From Luteimonas sp. FCS-9 (GTDB lineage: Bacteria; Pseudomonadota; Gammaproteobacteria; Xanthomonadales; Xanthomonadaceae), in the NCBI RefSeq assembly GCF_001014645.1, contig NZ_LASZ01000007.1, forward strand, positions 62,001 to 126,000: a stretch of 64,000 nt of DNA, given 5' to 3'. Every line of letters starts with the position of its first letter. The stretch's first letter is position 1. Below, one piece after another: positions 51,588-60,667 of this stretch. The position numbers and the translations under genes were made by a program. Below the pieces are notes generated by a model. That model was not told where the DNA came from. It searched no databases and saw only the letters and a program-made list of their open reading frames with translations.

Positions 51588-52220
51588 CTACTTCTTCAGC
51601 CACTTCAGCAGCGGCGCCCAGTCGGCCTGATGCTCGCGCACCTGCGCCGAATGGTAGTCGAACAGGCTGCGCCCCAGCCCCGCGAGCATCACGTAGGCCT
51701 GGCTGTCGCGCAGCTGCGCGACCACGGGGTAGGGCCACTGCGCGAGCAGCTCGACGGCCTGCTGCGACGCGTTGGTCCAGGGCCGCAGGCGGTTGGCGAC
51801 CAGGCCCACACGCGTGCTGCCGCGGCGCACGCCCGGGTGCCGGGCCAGCGTGTTGAGGAAGCCCACCGTCGCGTCGATGTCGAGCGCAGACGGCAGCACC
51901 GGCACGACCACCGCGTCGGCGGCCTCCAGGTAGGCGTCGAGGTCGTCGGCCATCGCGCCGGCCGCGGCGTCGACGACCACCCGCGTCGTGCCCTCGGGGA
52001 TCGCCGCCAGCACCTTGCGGTGCCGCGCGCTGCCGTCGATCGGCAGCACCGCGCTGTCGAGCCCGGCACGGCGCTCCGCCCAGCGCGTGGACGAGTGCTG
52101 CGGGTCGGCATCGATCAGCACGGTCGATTCGCCGGCCAGCGCGGCGTGCGCCGCCAGATGCGTGGCGATCGTGGTCTTGCCGACACCGCCCTTGGAACTG
52201 GCCACCAGCACGGTCTTCAT
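51588..52220 (-). CDS. ParA-family ATPase
   Basis: A 210-residue ParA/MinD-like ATPase with deviant Walker A KGGVGKTT (residues 10-17), ADPQHSSTRW and VVVDAAAGAMADDLDAYL as Walker B. No parB is nearby, so it is an orphan of the type that positions a protein complex rather than chromosome DNA. ATG 52220 is divergent from the blaI-like gene. Confidence 0.92.
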   Translation of the reverse strand: MKTVLVASSKGGVGKTTIATHLAAHAALAGESTVLIDADPQHSSTRWAERRAGLDSAVLPIDGSARHRKVLAAIPEGTTRVVVDAAAGAMADDLDAYLEAADAVVVPVLPSALDIDATVGFLNTLARHPGVRRGSTRVGLVANRLRPWTNASQQAVELLAQWPYPVVAQLRDSQAYVMLAGLGRSLFDYHSAQVREHQADWAPLLKWLKK

Positions 52221-52335
52221 CGACGTCTTCCGCAGGTCCGCTCGACGTCCAGCGTACACCGGGGCGCGGACACGCGTGCGGCAGGCACCACGACCGATGC
52301 CGAAGTCCGGCGCCGCCCCTGCCATCGGTCATGCT

Positions 52336-52353
52336 TGACGACAGCTGTCGTCA
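52336..52353 (+). promoter_or_regulatory. BlaI-type operator, distal
   Basis: Perfect 18-bp palindrome TGACGACAGCTGTCGTCA, 43 bp before the blaI-like start. The ACA-nn-TGT centre is that of BlaI/MecI operators. Confidence 0.65.
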
Positions 52354-52362
52354 CACCTAGCC

Positions 52363-52380
52363 TGGCGACATCTGTAGTCA
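52363..52380 (+). promoter_or_regulatory. BlaI-type operator, proximal
   Basis: TGGCGACATCTGTAGTCA has the same ACAnnTGT-like core as the distal site and imperfect arms. It ends 15 bp before the blaI-like start. Confidence 0.5.
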
Positions 52381-52395
52381 AGCCGGGAGCGGACG

Positions 52396-52782
52396 ATGGC
52401 CAGAGCGACGATCGGGGACCAGGAGCTCGCGCTGCTCCAGTCGATCGGGCAGCAGGGGGAGGCGACGGTCGGCGAGGTGGCCGCCGGCTTCGGCGAGGCG
52501 CGCGGCCTGGCGCGCTCGACGGTGCTCACGATGATGGAGCGGCTGCGCGCCAAGGGCTACCTGCGCCGGCACCGCGTCGACGGCGTGTACCGCTACGCGG
52601 CCACCCGCGGCGAGGACGACGTGGTGCAGGGCGCGGTCGCGTCCTTCGTGGAGAAGACCCTGCAGGGCTCGGTGAGTCCGTTCGTGGCCTTCATGTCCAG
52701 GCGCGGCAAGGTCAGCGACGACGAGCTGGCCGAGCTCGAGGCGCTGGTCGCGCAGCTGCAGTCCGGCCGCGGAGAGGACTGA
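52396..52782 (+). CDS. BlaI/MecI/CopY family repressor
   Basis: A 128-residue winged-helix repressor: EATVGEVAAGFGEARGLARS and TVLTMMERLRAKGYLRRHRV, then the dimerisation helix (ELAELEALVAQLQS). It is followed after 3 bases by an M56 (BlaR1-like) protease gene, the standard pairing. Two palindromes in front of it indicate autoregulation. GGAG lies ahead of ATG 52396. Confidence 0.93.
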   Translation: MARATIGDQELALLQSIGQQGEATVGEVAAGFGEARGLARSTVLTMMERLRAKGYLRRHRVDGVYRYAATRGEDDVVQGAVASFVEKTLQGSVSPFVAFMSRRGKVSDDELAELEALVAQLQSGRGED

Positions 52783-52785
52783 CCC

Positions 52786-54654
52786 ATGGACGCGACGATC
52801 ATGCTGCTGCTCGAACGCCTGGCCTCGACCGGCCTGCACACATTGCTGTTGGCCGGCCTGGTCTGGGCCCGGTGCCGGTGGCTGCCGCGGCTGTCGGCGG
52901 CGACCCAGTGCTGGCTGTGGTGGCTGGTCGGCCTGCAGGCCGTGCTCGGCCTGGCCGTGGGACCGCTGGCGCTGCCGTGGCTGCCGGCCGCGCCGGCGAT
53001 GGGGCCGGCGATGACGGCCCCTGGCCTGCCCGCTGCCGGCGTGCTCGTCGTCGCACCGATGCCCGAAGCGACCGTGCCCACGTGGCCGGCAGCGGTCGCG
53101 GCGCTGTGGGCCGCCGGCGTGCTGGTCACGGCCCTGGGGACGCTGCGCGGCTGGCGCGACGTCCGCGCGACGGTGCGGGCATCGCAGGCCTGTACCGACG
53201 CGTCGCTGGCCCAGGCGCTGGCACTGGCCTGCGAGGCCCATGGCCTGCGCCGCGTCCCCGCGCTGCGGATCTCCACGCGCATCGATTCCCCGCAACTGGT
53301 CGGCGCGCTGCGCCCGGTTCTGCTGCTGCCCGCACCGGCGGCACTCGATGGCGACGAACTGGACATGGCGCTGACCCACGAGCTGGTGCACCTGCGCCGC
53401 GGCGACCTGTGGCTGGGCTGGATCCCGGCGCTGGCGCGCCACCTGCTGTTCTTCCATCCCCTGGTGCATCTGGCCGTGCGCGAGTACGGCATCGCCCGCG
53501 AGGCCGCATGCGACGCGGCGGTAGTCGCCGGCGACGGCCGCTGCCGGCACGGCTACGGCCGCCTGCTGGTGCGCCTGGGCGTCTCGCCCGGCCGGCCGGC
53601 GTGCCTGGCCAGCGCATCGCCGACCTTCCTGAGCCTCAAGCGGAGACTGACCATGCTGCAGAACACGTCCAGTTCCTCGCGCCTCGGCGCATCGCTGTTG
53701 TTGATCGCGGTCGCCGTCGCCGGCGTGCTGCCGCTGCGGCTGGTCGCGGCGCCGGCCGTGCCCGCGGCACCCGCGGTCCCGGTCCCCCCCGCCCTGCCGG
53801 CGCCGCCGGCCGCGCCGGGCCGTCCCGTCATCCCGACGACGCCTGCAGTACCGCCGGCGCCTGCGCATCCGGCGACGGCGGCGACGATCCCCGCGGCGCT
53901 CGATCCGGCGGAGATCGCCGACATCGCCGCGTCGGCGGCAGAAGCGGCGGAAGCGGCGCTCGCTTCGGTCGACATCGCCGAGATCACGGCCGCCGCCACG
54001 ACCGAGGCACTGGCCGCCGCCGCGCCGGCGATCGCGTCTTCGATCGCCTCGGCGACCACGGTCACCACCGGCCGGATCCACCTCTCGGACCGGACGTCGC
54101 AGGCCTATGTGCGGACCCGCGGTGGCGCCGATTACGTCATGAGCGGTTCGACGGCCGATTTCGAGGAGGCCAAGGCCCGGACCGGCGGCGGCGACGCGCT
54201 GTGGCTGCGCCGCGGCGACGATCGCTACCTGATCCGCGACCCCGCGACGCTGCGCCGTTTCGACGCGCTGTTCGAGCCGGTGTCCCGCCTCGGCCGCGAG
54301 CAGGGGGAACTGGGCGCGCAGCAGGGACGCCTGGGCACCGAGCAGGGCCGCATCGGCGCCGAACAGGGCGCGCTGGGCCAGCGGCAGGCGCGGCTGGCCG
54401 TCGCCGCCGCGCAACGCGCCCGGGCCGGCCCGGACGCCGTGCCGGCGTCCGAGCGCCGCGAGCAGGACGAGATCGCCGCCCGCCAGCGCGCGCTCGGCGA
54501 ACGCCAGCGGGCGCTGGGCCAGCAGCAGGCCGAACTGGGCCGCCGCCAAGGTGCGCTTGGGGAACGCCAGGCAGAAGCCAGCCGGCAGATCGAAGCGGCG
54601 CTGCCGCGTCTGGTCGACGACGCGCTCGCGGCCGGCAAGGCGCAGCGGCTGTAG
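52786..54654 (+). CDS. M56 (BlaR1-like) membrane metallopeptidase with a repeat-rich extracytoplasmic tail
   Basis: A 622-residue protein. Residues 1-250 are the BlaR1-type membrane protease with zinc motif HELVH (198-202) and the downstream REAACD. A further helix lies near 300. The C-terminus lacks the penicillin-binding sensor of BlaR1. Instead it has an Ala/Pro-rich stretch (about 320-365), a small domain (about 420-490) and tandem QG units (EQGELGAQQGRLGTEQGRI, ALGERQRALGQQQAELG). It probably senses another envelope signal and cleaves the BlaI-like repressor. Confidence 0.88.
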   Translation: MDATIMLLLERLASTGLHTLLLAGLVWARCRWLPRLSAATQCWLWWLVGLQAVLGLAVGPLALPWLPAAPAMGPAMTAPGLPAAGVLVVAPMPEATVPTWPAAVAALWAAGVLVTALGTLRGWRDVRATVRASQACTDASLAQALALACEAHGLRRVPALRISTRIDSPQLVGALRPVLLLPAPAALDGDELDMALTHELVHLRRGDLWLGWIPALARHLLFFHPLVHLAVREYGIAREAACDAAVVAGDGRCRHGYGRLLVRLGVSPGRPACLASASPTFLSLKRRLTMLQNTSSSSRLGASLLLIAVAVAGVLPLRLVAAPAVPAAPAVPVPPALPAPPAAPGRPVIPTTPAVPPAPAHPATAATIPAALDPAEIADIAASAAEAAEAALASVDIAEITAAATTEALAAAAPAIASSIASATTVTTGRIHLSDRTSQAYVRTRGGADYVMSGSTADFEEAKARTGGGDALWLRRGDDRYLIRDPATLRRFDALFEPVSRLGREQGELGAQQGRLGTEQGRIGAEQGALGQRQARLAVAAAQRARAGPDAVPASERREQDEIAARQRALGERQRALGQQQAELGRRQGALGERQAEASRQIEAALPRLVDDALAAGKAQRL

Positions 54655-54691
54655 CGGAGACGGCCCCGCCCCCGGCCGGCCGCGACGCCGT

Positions 54692-55735
54692 TCACTGCCG
54701 CGGAGGCTGCCAGCCCGCCGGCGGCGTCGGCGACACGCCGGCCTCCTGCAGCACGCGCTCGACCAGCGCGGCCTCGGTGCGGATCGACGGGTCGGCGAGC
54801 AGGCGCACGAACTGCGCGGCGCCGTCGCGCGGCTGCGACGCGGCGATGCGGCCCCACTCGAGCATCTGCCAGTCGAGCGTGCGCCGGCGCGACTGCGCCT
54901 CGGCGCCTTCGGCCGGCGTGGCGGCGGTGCGCGCGAGCAGGTCGAGGCCGACCATGCGGCCGAGCTGGGTGTCGGCGGTGTCGGCCATCAGCGCGCCGAC
55001 ATGGCGGCAGTCGCGCACGCGGGCGGCGTCGCCGCGCAGCGCGGCCGGGTCGCAGCCCTGCAGCAGCGGCGCCAGGCCCGGCGGCGCGACCGCGGCCCAC
55101 AGCGACATCGCGATCGTCGCGGCGTGCTCGTCCGGCACGTAGTCGCCCGCGTCGGCCAGCGCGGCGCGTTCGGCCGCGGTCGGCGGGTGGCGCAGCAGCG
55201 CCGCCTGGATCCAGCGCACCTGGTCGAGCATGTGCAGGTCGAAGCGGCGGGCGCCACGCGCATCGGCCAGCAGCGCCGCGACGCCGCCGCCGCGGTAGAG
55301 CAGCGGCGCGAGGTTTTCCGGGTCGCCGCCGAGCCAGCGTTGCGCGGCACGCAGGCGAAGCTGGGTGTCGCCACCGGCCATCAGCAGCGCATTGGCGAGC
55401 GCGTCGTCGCCGGCCTTGTCCGCGGCGCTGCGGCGCCAGGCCTCGACCTGGGCGTCGGCCGGGACCGGCACCGACGGCGTGTCGCCGTCGAGCGGGGCGT
55501 CGACCGGTGTCGAGGCTGCCGAGCGCAACATGGCCGCCAGGGCGAGTTCGCGCGGTTGCCCGCGCTCGGCGAGTGCGGCGGCGCTGCGCTGCAGCCAGTC
55601 GGTCCAGGCACGCTGCTCGGCGGCCGACGTGCCATCGTCCTGCGGCGCCTCGTCGAACCGCGCGTACGGCGCCTGGGCCTGTGCCGCGGGGACGGCGAGG
55701 GTCGCGAGCAGAGCCGCGATCAGCAAGGGTCGCAT
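54692..55735 (-). CDS. Exported protein of unknown function
   Basis: A 347-residue protein with signal peptide (MRPLLIAALLATLAVPAAQA). The body is Ala/Arg-rich and helical (GRMVGLDLLARTAATPAEGA, WQMLEWGRIAASQ), perhaps TPR-like. Two Cys (QGCDPA, RDCRHV) may be bridged. No family was recognised. Start ATG 55735 fits the signal peptide; longer frames are repeat-derived. Confidence 0.75.
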   Translation of the reverse strand: MRPLLIAALLATLAVPAAQAQAPYARFDEAPQDDGTSAAEQRAWTDWLQRSAAALAERGQPRELALAAMLRSAASTPVDAPLDGDTPSVPVPADAQVEAWRRSAADKAGDDALANALLMAGGDTQLRLRAAQRWLGGDPENLAPLLYRGGGVAALLADARGARRFDLHMLDQVRWIQAALLRHPPTAAERAALADAGDYVPDEHAATIAMSLWAAVAPPGLAPLLQGCDPAALRGDAARVRDCRHVGALMADTADTQLGRMVGLDLLARTAATPAEGAEAQSRRRTLDWQMLEWGRIAASQPRDGAAQFVRLLADPSIRTEAALVERVLQEAGVSPTPPAGWQPPRQ

Positions 55736-55826
55736 CGGGGACTTCCGGGTTCCGGGCATCGGGGGAGGATACGCGGTGCGGTGCCCTGGGAAGGGCCGTG
55801 CCTTTGGGAGGCCTGTGGACTGGGAA

Positions 55827-55886
55827 GGCCCGCGCCCCCACCCGGCGCGCTGCGCGCGCCGACCTCCCCCGCGGTGCGGGGGAGGT
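55827..55886 (+). repeat. Dispersed dyad element
   Basis: GGCCCGCGCCCCCACCCGGC, then GCGCGCTGCGCGCGC, then CCTCCCCCGCGGTGCGGGGGAGG. A further partial GGGGCGGGGGAGGTGG follows to 55911. Confidence 0.85.
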
Positions 55887-55967
55887 AAGGGTCGCGCGGG
55901 GCGGGGGAGGTGGTGTCGCGCGTTGTGGGCGAGCGGGCGTAGTGCCGCTCGCCGACCTGCGGATGAC

Positions 55968-56021
55968 GGTCCGAGGTCCGAGGTCCGAGGTCCGACGCCG
56001 GACGCCGGACGCCGGACGCCG
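55968..56021. repeat. Two abutting heptamer tandem repeats
   Basis: Four exact GGTCCGA units (55968-55995) are followed at once by three CGCCGGA units and a partial fourth (55996-56021). They end at the stop codon of the gamma-glutamyltransferase gene. Such short tandem tracts can vary in copy number. Confidence 0.85.
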
Positions 56022-57722
56022 TCAGTAGCCCGCGGCCTGGCCGTCCTTGCGCGATTCGCTGGCGCCGATCCAGCCACCGTGGGGGTTCTTCATGATCGCC
56101 TGGTAGCCGCCGTAGGGGCCGTGCGAGAAGCGCACCGAGTGGCCCTTCATCATCAGCGCGCGGACGGTCTCGTAGGAGAAGCCGCTTTCCAGGTCGAGTT
56201 CGCCGCCATCGGTCATCGCGGTGTTCTGGCCGGTCGGCTCGGTCGAGCCGTCGTGCTGGATGCGCGGCGCGTCGCCGGCCTCCTGCAGGTTCATGCCGAA
56301 GTCGAGCATGTTGATCAGGATCTGCACGTGGCCCTGCGGCTGCATCGCGCCGCCCATCACGCCGAAGCTCAGCCACGGTTCGCCGTCCTTCGTCGCGAAC
56401 GCGGGGATGATGGTGTGGAACGGCCGCTTGCCCGGCGCATAGCCGTTGGGATGGTCGGCCTTGAGCACGAACTGCTCGCCGCGGTCCTGCAGGATGAAGC
56501 CCAGGCCCGGCGGCGCCATGCCACTGCCCATGCCGCGGTAGTTGGACTGGATCAGCGAGACCATCATGCCGTCGGCATCGGCGGTGGTCAGGTAGATCGT
56601 GTCGCCCTCGTCGAGCTGCCGGGGCGTGCCCGGCTGCACCTCGCGCAGCGCGCGGTCCATCGAGATCAGCTGCCCGCGCTCGCGCGCATAGTCCTTGGAG
56701 ATCAGCCGCTCCACCGGCGCGGGGTGGAAAGCAGGGTCGGCGTACCAGCGCGCGCGGTCGGCGAAGGCCAGCTTCTTGGCCTCGGTGAACAGGTGCACGT
56801 GCTCGGGGCTGCCGAAGCCGTAGGACGCCAGGTCGTAGGGCTCGAGCAGGTTGAGGATCTGCAGCGCGGCGATGCCCTGCCCGCTGGGCGGCAGCTCCCA
56901 GACGTCGACACCGCGGTAGTTCGTCGAGACCGGCTCGACCCAGTTGCCGGTGTGGGCGGCGAGGTCCTCGTAGGACAGGAAGCCGTCGTTGGCGGCGAAG
57001 TAGTCGCCGATGGTCCGCGCGATCGCGCCCTTGTAGAACGCGTCCCGGCCGCCGTCGGCGATCGCCTGCAGCGTGTTCGCCAGGTTCGGGTTGCGCCAGG
57101 TCTCGCCCTTGCGCGGCGCGCGGCCGTCGATCGTGAACTGCTCGGTGAAGCCCGGCCACTGCGACAGCCGCGGCACCGAACGGTCCCAGTAGTACGCGAT
57201 GACCTCGTGCACCGGATGGCCCTCGCGGGCATAGCGGATCGCCGGTGCGAGGTTGTCGGCCATCGTGCGCCGGCCGAAGCGGCCGTGCAGCGCGAACCAG
57301 CCGTCGACCGCACCCGGCACGGTGACCGGCAACGGACCGTGCGAGGGGATGTCGGTCAGGCCGCGGCGCTCGAACTCGGCGAGCGTCAGCGAACGCGGCG
57401 ACCGGCCCGAGCCGTCGTAGCCGTACAGGCGTCGCGTCTTCGGGTCCCAGACGATCGCGAACAGGTCGCCGCCGATGCCGTTGCCGGTCGGCTCCATCAA
57501 CCCGAGCGCGGCGTTGGCGGCGATCGCGGCATCGACCGCCGTGCCGCCGGCGCGCATCGTGTCGAGTGCGACCTGGGTCGCCAGCGGGTGGGAGGTCGCG
57601 GCCATCGCATGCGGCGCGAGGACCTCGCTGCGGGTCGCGAACGCCTTGCCGGTGATGCGGTCGGCGGCGGCGGTGGGCAGTGCGATGGCCAGGGCGGCGC
57701 AGGCGGCCAGGACGGGGCGCAT
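56022..57722 (-). CDS. ggt: Gamma-glutamyltransferase
   Basis: A 566-residue periplasmic enzyme: signal peptide (MRPVLAACAALAIALPTAAA), then the Ntn-hydrolase core. Autocleavage is expected before Thr375 in GDTIYLTTADADG, giving two subunits. Other motifs are MEPTGNGIGGD, YDGSGRSP and LPPSGQGIAAL. It hydrolyses or transpeptidates gamma-glutamyl peptides such as glutathione. The stop codon abuts the heptamer repeats. Confidence 0.93.
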   Translation of the reverse strand: MRPVLAACAALAIALPTAAADRITGKAFATRSEVLAPHAMAATSHPLATQVALDTMRAGGTAVDAAIAANAALGLMEPTGNGIGGDLFAIVWDPKTRRLYGYDGSGRSPRSLTLAEFERRGLTDIPSHGPLPVTVPGAVDGWFALHGRFGRRTMADNLAPAIRYAREGHPVHEVIAYYWDRSVPRLSQWPGFTEQFTIDGRAPRKGETWRNPNLANTLQAIADGGRDAFYKGAIARTIGDYFAANDGFLSYEDLAAHTGNWVEPVSTNYRGVDVWELPPSGQGIAALQILNLLEPYDLASYGFGSPEHVHLFTEAKKLAFADRARWYADPAFHPAPVERLISKDYARERGQLISMDRALREVQPGTPRQLDEGDTIYLTTADADGMMVSLIQSNYRGMGSGMAPPGLGFILQDRGEQFVLKADHPNGYAPGKRPFHTIIPAFATKDGEPWLSFGVMGGAMQPQGHVQILINMLDFGMNLQEAGDAPRIQHDGSTEPTGQNTAMTDGGELDLESGFSYETVRALMMKGHSVRFSHGPYGGYQAIMKNPHGGWIGASESRKDGQAAGY

Positions 57723-57789
57723 GGCGGGATTCCTTCGGGTGGCTGGCGACAGTAACGCATCGCGCGCCTGCCGCGCAGCGACGCGCGGC

Positions 57790-58491
57790 TCAATCCTCGG
57801 CGTCGCCGTAGAACTGCACGCCGATGCGGATGCGCTCGCGGCCCTGGGCGCGGCGGTGGCGGTTGGTGTCGCGCAGCGAGTACACGCAGCCGCAGTATTC
57901 CTGCTGGTAGAAGCGCTCGCGCTTGCTGATGTCGATCATCCGCGACGACCCGCCGCCCTTGCGCCAGTTGTAGTCCCAGTAGGACAGGCCGTCGTAGGGC
58001 GCGGCCGCGCGGTGGCCGCAGTCGTTGATCTGCGCCATGTTCTTCCAGCGCGAGATGCCCAGCGAGCTGGTGATCAGCGGGAAGCCGTGCTCGTGGGCGT
58101 ACAGCGCGGTGCGCTCGAAGCGCATGTCGAAGCACATCGTGCAGCGGATGCCGCGTTCGGGCTCGTTCTCCATGCCCTTGGCGCGGGCGAACCAGTTGTC
58201 GGTGTCGTAGTCGGCATCGACGAACGGCACGCCATGCGTCTGCGCGAAGCGGATGTTCTCCTCCTTGCGCAGCAGGTATTCCTTCACCGGATGGATGTTG
58301 GGGTTGTAGAAGAACACGGTGTAGTCGATGCCGGCCTCGACGAACGCCTCCATCAGCTCGCCCGAGCACGGCGCGCAGCACGAGTGCAGCAGCAGCCGGT
58401 CGGTCCTCGGGTCGAAGCCCTCGGGCGTCGGGAGCGGCGGGCGGGCGGGAGCGGACATGGCGGTCGGGCGAAGGTCGAAGGGGCCGTCCAT
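57790..58491 (-). CDS. queH: Epoxyqueuosine reductase QueH
   Basis: A protein of 233 residues from ATG 58491 (starts at 58518 and 58458 are also in frame). Cysteine motifs of QueH are present: [24 protein letters not shown] and YCGCVYSL, which bind an iron-sulfur cluster and metal. [13 protein letters not shown] is the family mark. It makes queuosine in tRNA from epoxyqueuosine, replacing QueG. Confidence 0.92.
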   Translation of the reverse strand: MDGPFDLRPTAMSAPARPPLPTPEGFDPRTDRLLLHSCCAPCSGELMEAFVEAGIDYTVFFYNPNIHPVKEYLLRKEENIRFAQTHGVPFVDADYDTDNWFARAKGMENEPERGIRCTMCFDMRFERTALYAHEHGFPLITSSLGISRWKNMAQINDCGHRAAAPYDGLSYWDYNWRKGGGSSRMIDISKRERFYQQEYCGCVYSLRDTNRHRRAQGRERIRIGVQFYGDAED

Positions 58492-58545
58492 GGTAGCCGG
58501 CCCCCCGCGCGCCGCCACCGCAGCGCGTCCGCGACGACGGTTCGC

Positions 58546-59433
58546 TCAGCCGCGCTGCAGCAGCTTGACCACGCTCGAGAAATCCAGCGCGCCATTGCCG
58601 GCCTGACTGTTCATCGCGTACAGGTTGCGCGCCAGTTCGCCCAGCGGCACCGCCGCGCCGGCGCCCATCGCGGCCTCGGCGGCCAGGCCCAGGTCCTTGA
58701 GCATCAGGTCGTTGCCGAAGCCCCCGGTGTAGCCGCGGCCGGCCGGAGCGTTCTCCAGCACGCCGGGCCACGGATTGCAGACCTCGGTGGCCCAGCTGCG
58801 GCTGGTGCTAACGGCCATCATCTGCGACAGCACCTTCGGGTCCAGGCCGTGCGCGACGCCGAGCGCGATCGCCTCGCCGGTCGCGGCCATGATCACGCCC
58901 AGCGCCATGTTGTTGCACAGCTTGGCGACCTGGCCCGCGCCGGTGTCGCCCATGTGGAAGATGTTTTTGCCCATCGCCTCGAGCACCGGACGGGCGCGGG
59001 CGAGCGCATCCGCGCTGCCGCCGACGATGAAGGTCAGCGTGCCGGCCTGCGCGCCGGCGGTGCCGCCGGAGACCGGCGCGTCGATCATCTGCAGGCCGCG
59101 CGCCTGCGCCGCGGCGGCGACCTTCTGCGCCGAGGCCGGTGCGATCGTGCTGCAGTCGATCACCAGCGCGCCGTCCGGGATCTTCGCCATCAGGCCCTCG
59201 TCGCCGAGGTACAGGCCCTCGACGTGGCGGCTGGCCGGCAGCATCGAGAGTACGACCTCGGCGTCGGCCAGCGTGTCGGCGGCATCGACCGCCGCGGTGA
59301 CGCCGGCGCTCGACGCGGCGGCGAGCGCGTCGGCACTCAGGTCGAAGGCGCGCACGGCATGGCCTGCCTTCGCAAGGTTGGCGGCCATCGGCCCGCCCAT
59401 GTTGCCCAGTCCGATGAAGGCGATGCGTGTCAT
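58546..59433 (-). CDS. mmsB: 3-hydroxyisobutyrate dehydrogenase
   Basis: A 295-residue dehydrogenase with Rossmann motif FIGLGNMGGPMAANL, substrate motif DAPVSGGTAGA, and the catalytic Lys region QVAKLCNNM. It oxidises 3-hydroxyisobutyrate to methylmalonate semialdehyde in valine breakdown. It is the last gene of the valine operon, 73 bp after the hydrolase-like gene. Confidence 0.93.
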   Translation of the reverse strand: MTRIAFIGLGNMGGPMAANLAKAGHAVRAFDLSADALAAASSAGVTAAVDAADTLADAEVVLSMLPASRHVEGLYLGDEGLMAKIPDGALVIDCSTIAPASAQKVAAAAQARGLQMIDAPVSGGTAGAQAGTLTFIVGGSADALARARPVLEAMGKNIFHMGDTGAGQVAKLCNNMALGVIMAATGEAIALGVAHGLDPKVLSQMMAVSTSRSWATEVCNPWPGVLENAPAGRGYTGGFGNDLMLKDLGLAAEAAMGAGAAVPLGELARNLYAMNSQAGNGALDFSSVVKLLQRG

Positions 59434-59506
59434 GTGAGTCTCCGGGTCGCGATGCGCGTGCGCGCGATGGGGGGTGGGCGTGCCCGCCACTGCAGGCAAC
59501 GCCGGT

Positions 59507-60667
59507 CTATCCGGCGCGCGAAGCGCCCAGGTCGGCCAGCGGGTGCGTACCGCCCGGCCACTGCGGCTCGGCGAAGAACGCCTGTGCCCAGGCCGGCGTG
59601 GTGGCCGCCAGGGTGGCGGGCTCCCACTTCGGCGTGCGGTCCTTGTCGATCAACAGCGCGCGGATGCCCTCGGCGAAATCGCCGTGCGCGGCGCAATGCA
59701 ACGCGGTGATGTACTCGAGCCGGAACGTGTCGGCAAGCGACAGGTCCGCGGCGCGCGCCTGCAGCTCGAAGCCCAGCCGCGCCGAGCCCGGCGAGCCGGC
59801 CGCGAGGGTCTTCTGCGCCGCCGCCAGCCAGGCATCGTCGCCGGCCTCGAGCGAGGCGATCGCCTCGACGATGTCCTCCAGGCGCTCATGCGCGCAGAGC
59901 GCGGCCACGGTCTGCGCATGCAGCTGCAGCGGGCCGACCTCGACCGGCGCGACGAAGCGCTGCAGCAGCGCGCCCAGGCGCGCGTGGTTGTCGCGGTCGT
60001 CGCGCGTCCAGTCTTCCGCGGCCAGCGCGTCGAACACCGCCTCGCGATCGGCCTCCGCCAGGTGCACGTCGGCCAACTGCGCGTGGATCGCATCGCCCGG
60101 CCCCAGCAGCGCACCGGTCAGCGCGAGGAACAGGCCGGCGCGGTCGGGAACGCGGGCGAGCAGCCAGCTGCCGCCCACGTCCGGGAACAGGCCCACGGTG
60201 ATTTCCGGGAACGCCAGCTTCGAGCGCTCGGTCACGACGCGATGGCTGCCGCCCGCCATCAACCCGATCCCGCCGCCCATGACGATGCCGTGGCCCCAGA
60301 CCAGCACCGGCTTGGCGTAGGTGTGGATGCGGTGGTCGAGACGGTACTCGACCTCGAAGAACTCGGCGGCATAGCGGTTGTCGCACACGTCGTCCGCGCC
60401 CGCCGCGCGGTAGGCGACCATGCTTTCGTGCAGCGCATGCAGGTCGCCGCCGGCGCAGAACGCCTTCTCCCCGGCGCCCTGCAGCACGACCAGCGCAATC
60501 GTGTCGTCCTGCGCCCACGCGACCAACTGCGCGTCGAGCAGCCGCGCCATCTCCAGCGACAGGCCGTTGAGGGTCTTGGGCCGATTGAGCGTGGCGATGC
60601 CGACGCGACGGCCGCCGGCGGCGGCGCGCGTCTCGAACAGCACCGCGGCGGGGTCGGCCGCGCTCAC
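59507..60667 (-). CDS. 3-hydroxyisobutyryl-CoA hydrolase-like enoyl-CoA hydratase family protein
   Basis: A 386-residue crotonase-fold enzyme of the longer HIBCH class. Motifs: LNRPKTLNGLSLEMARLL, KAFCAGGDLHALHES, VMGGGIGLMAGGSHRVVTE, FPEITVGLFPDVGGSWLL, and the C-terminal cap (LGFELQARAAD). The enzyme makes free 3-hydroxyisobutyrate in valine breakdown. GTG start at 60667 overlaps the previous stop by 4 bases (GTGA). Confidence 0.9.
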   Translation of the reverse strand: MSAADPAAVLFETRAAAGGRRVGIATLNRPKTLNGLSLEMARLLDAQLVAWAQDDTIALVVLQGAGEKAFCAGGDLHALHESMVAYRAAGADDVCDNRYAAEFFEVEYRLDHRIHTYAKPVLVWGHGIVMGGGIGLMAGGSHRVVTERSKLAFPEITVGLFPDVGGSWLLARVPDRAGLFLALTGALLGPGDAIHAQLADVHLAEADREAVFDALAAEDWTRDDRDNHARLGALLQRFVAPVEVGPLQLHAQTVAALCAHERLEDIVEAIASLEAGDDAWLAAAQKTLAAGSPGSARLGFELQARAADLSLADTFRLEYITALHCAAHGDFAEGIRALLIDKDRTPKWEPATLAATTPAWAQAFFAEPQWPGGTHPLADLGASRAG

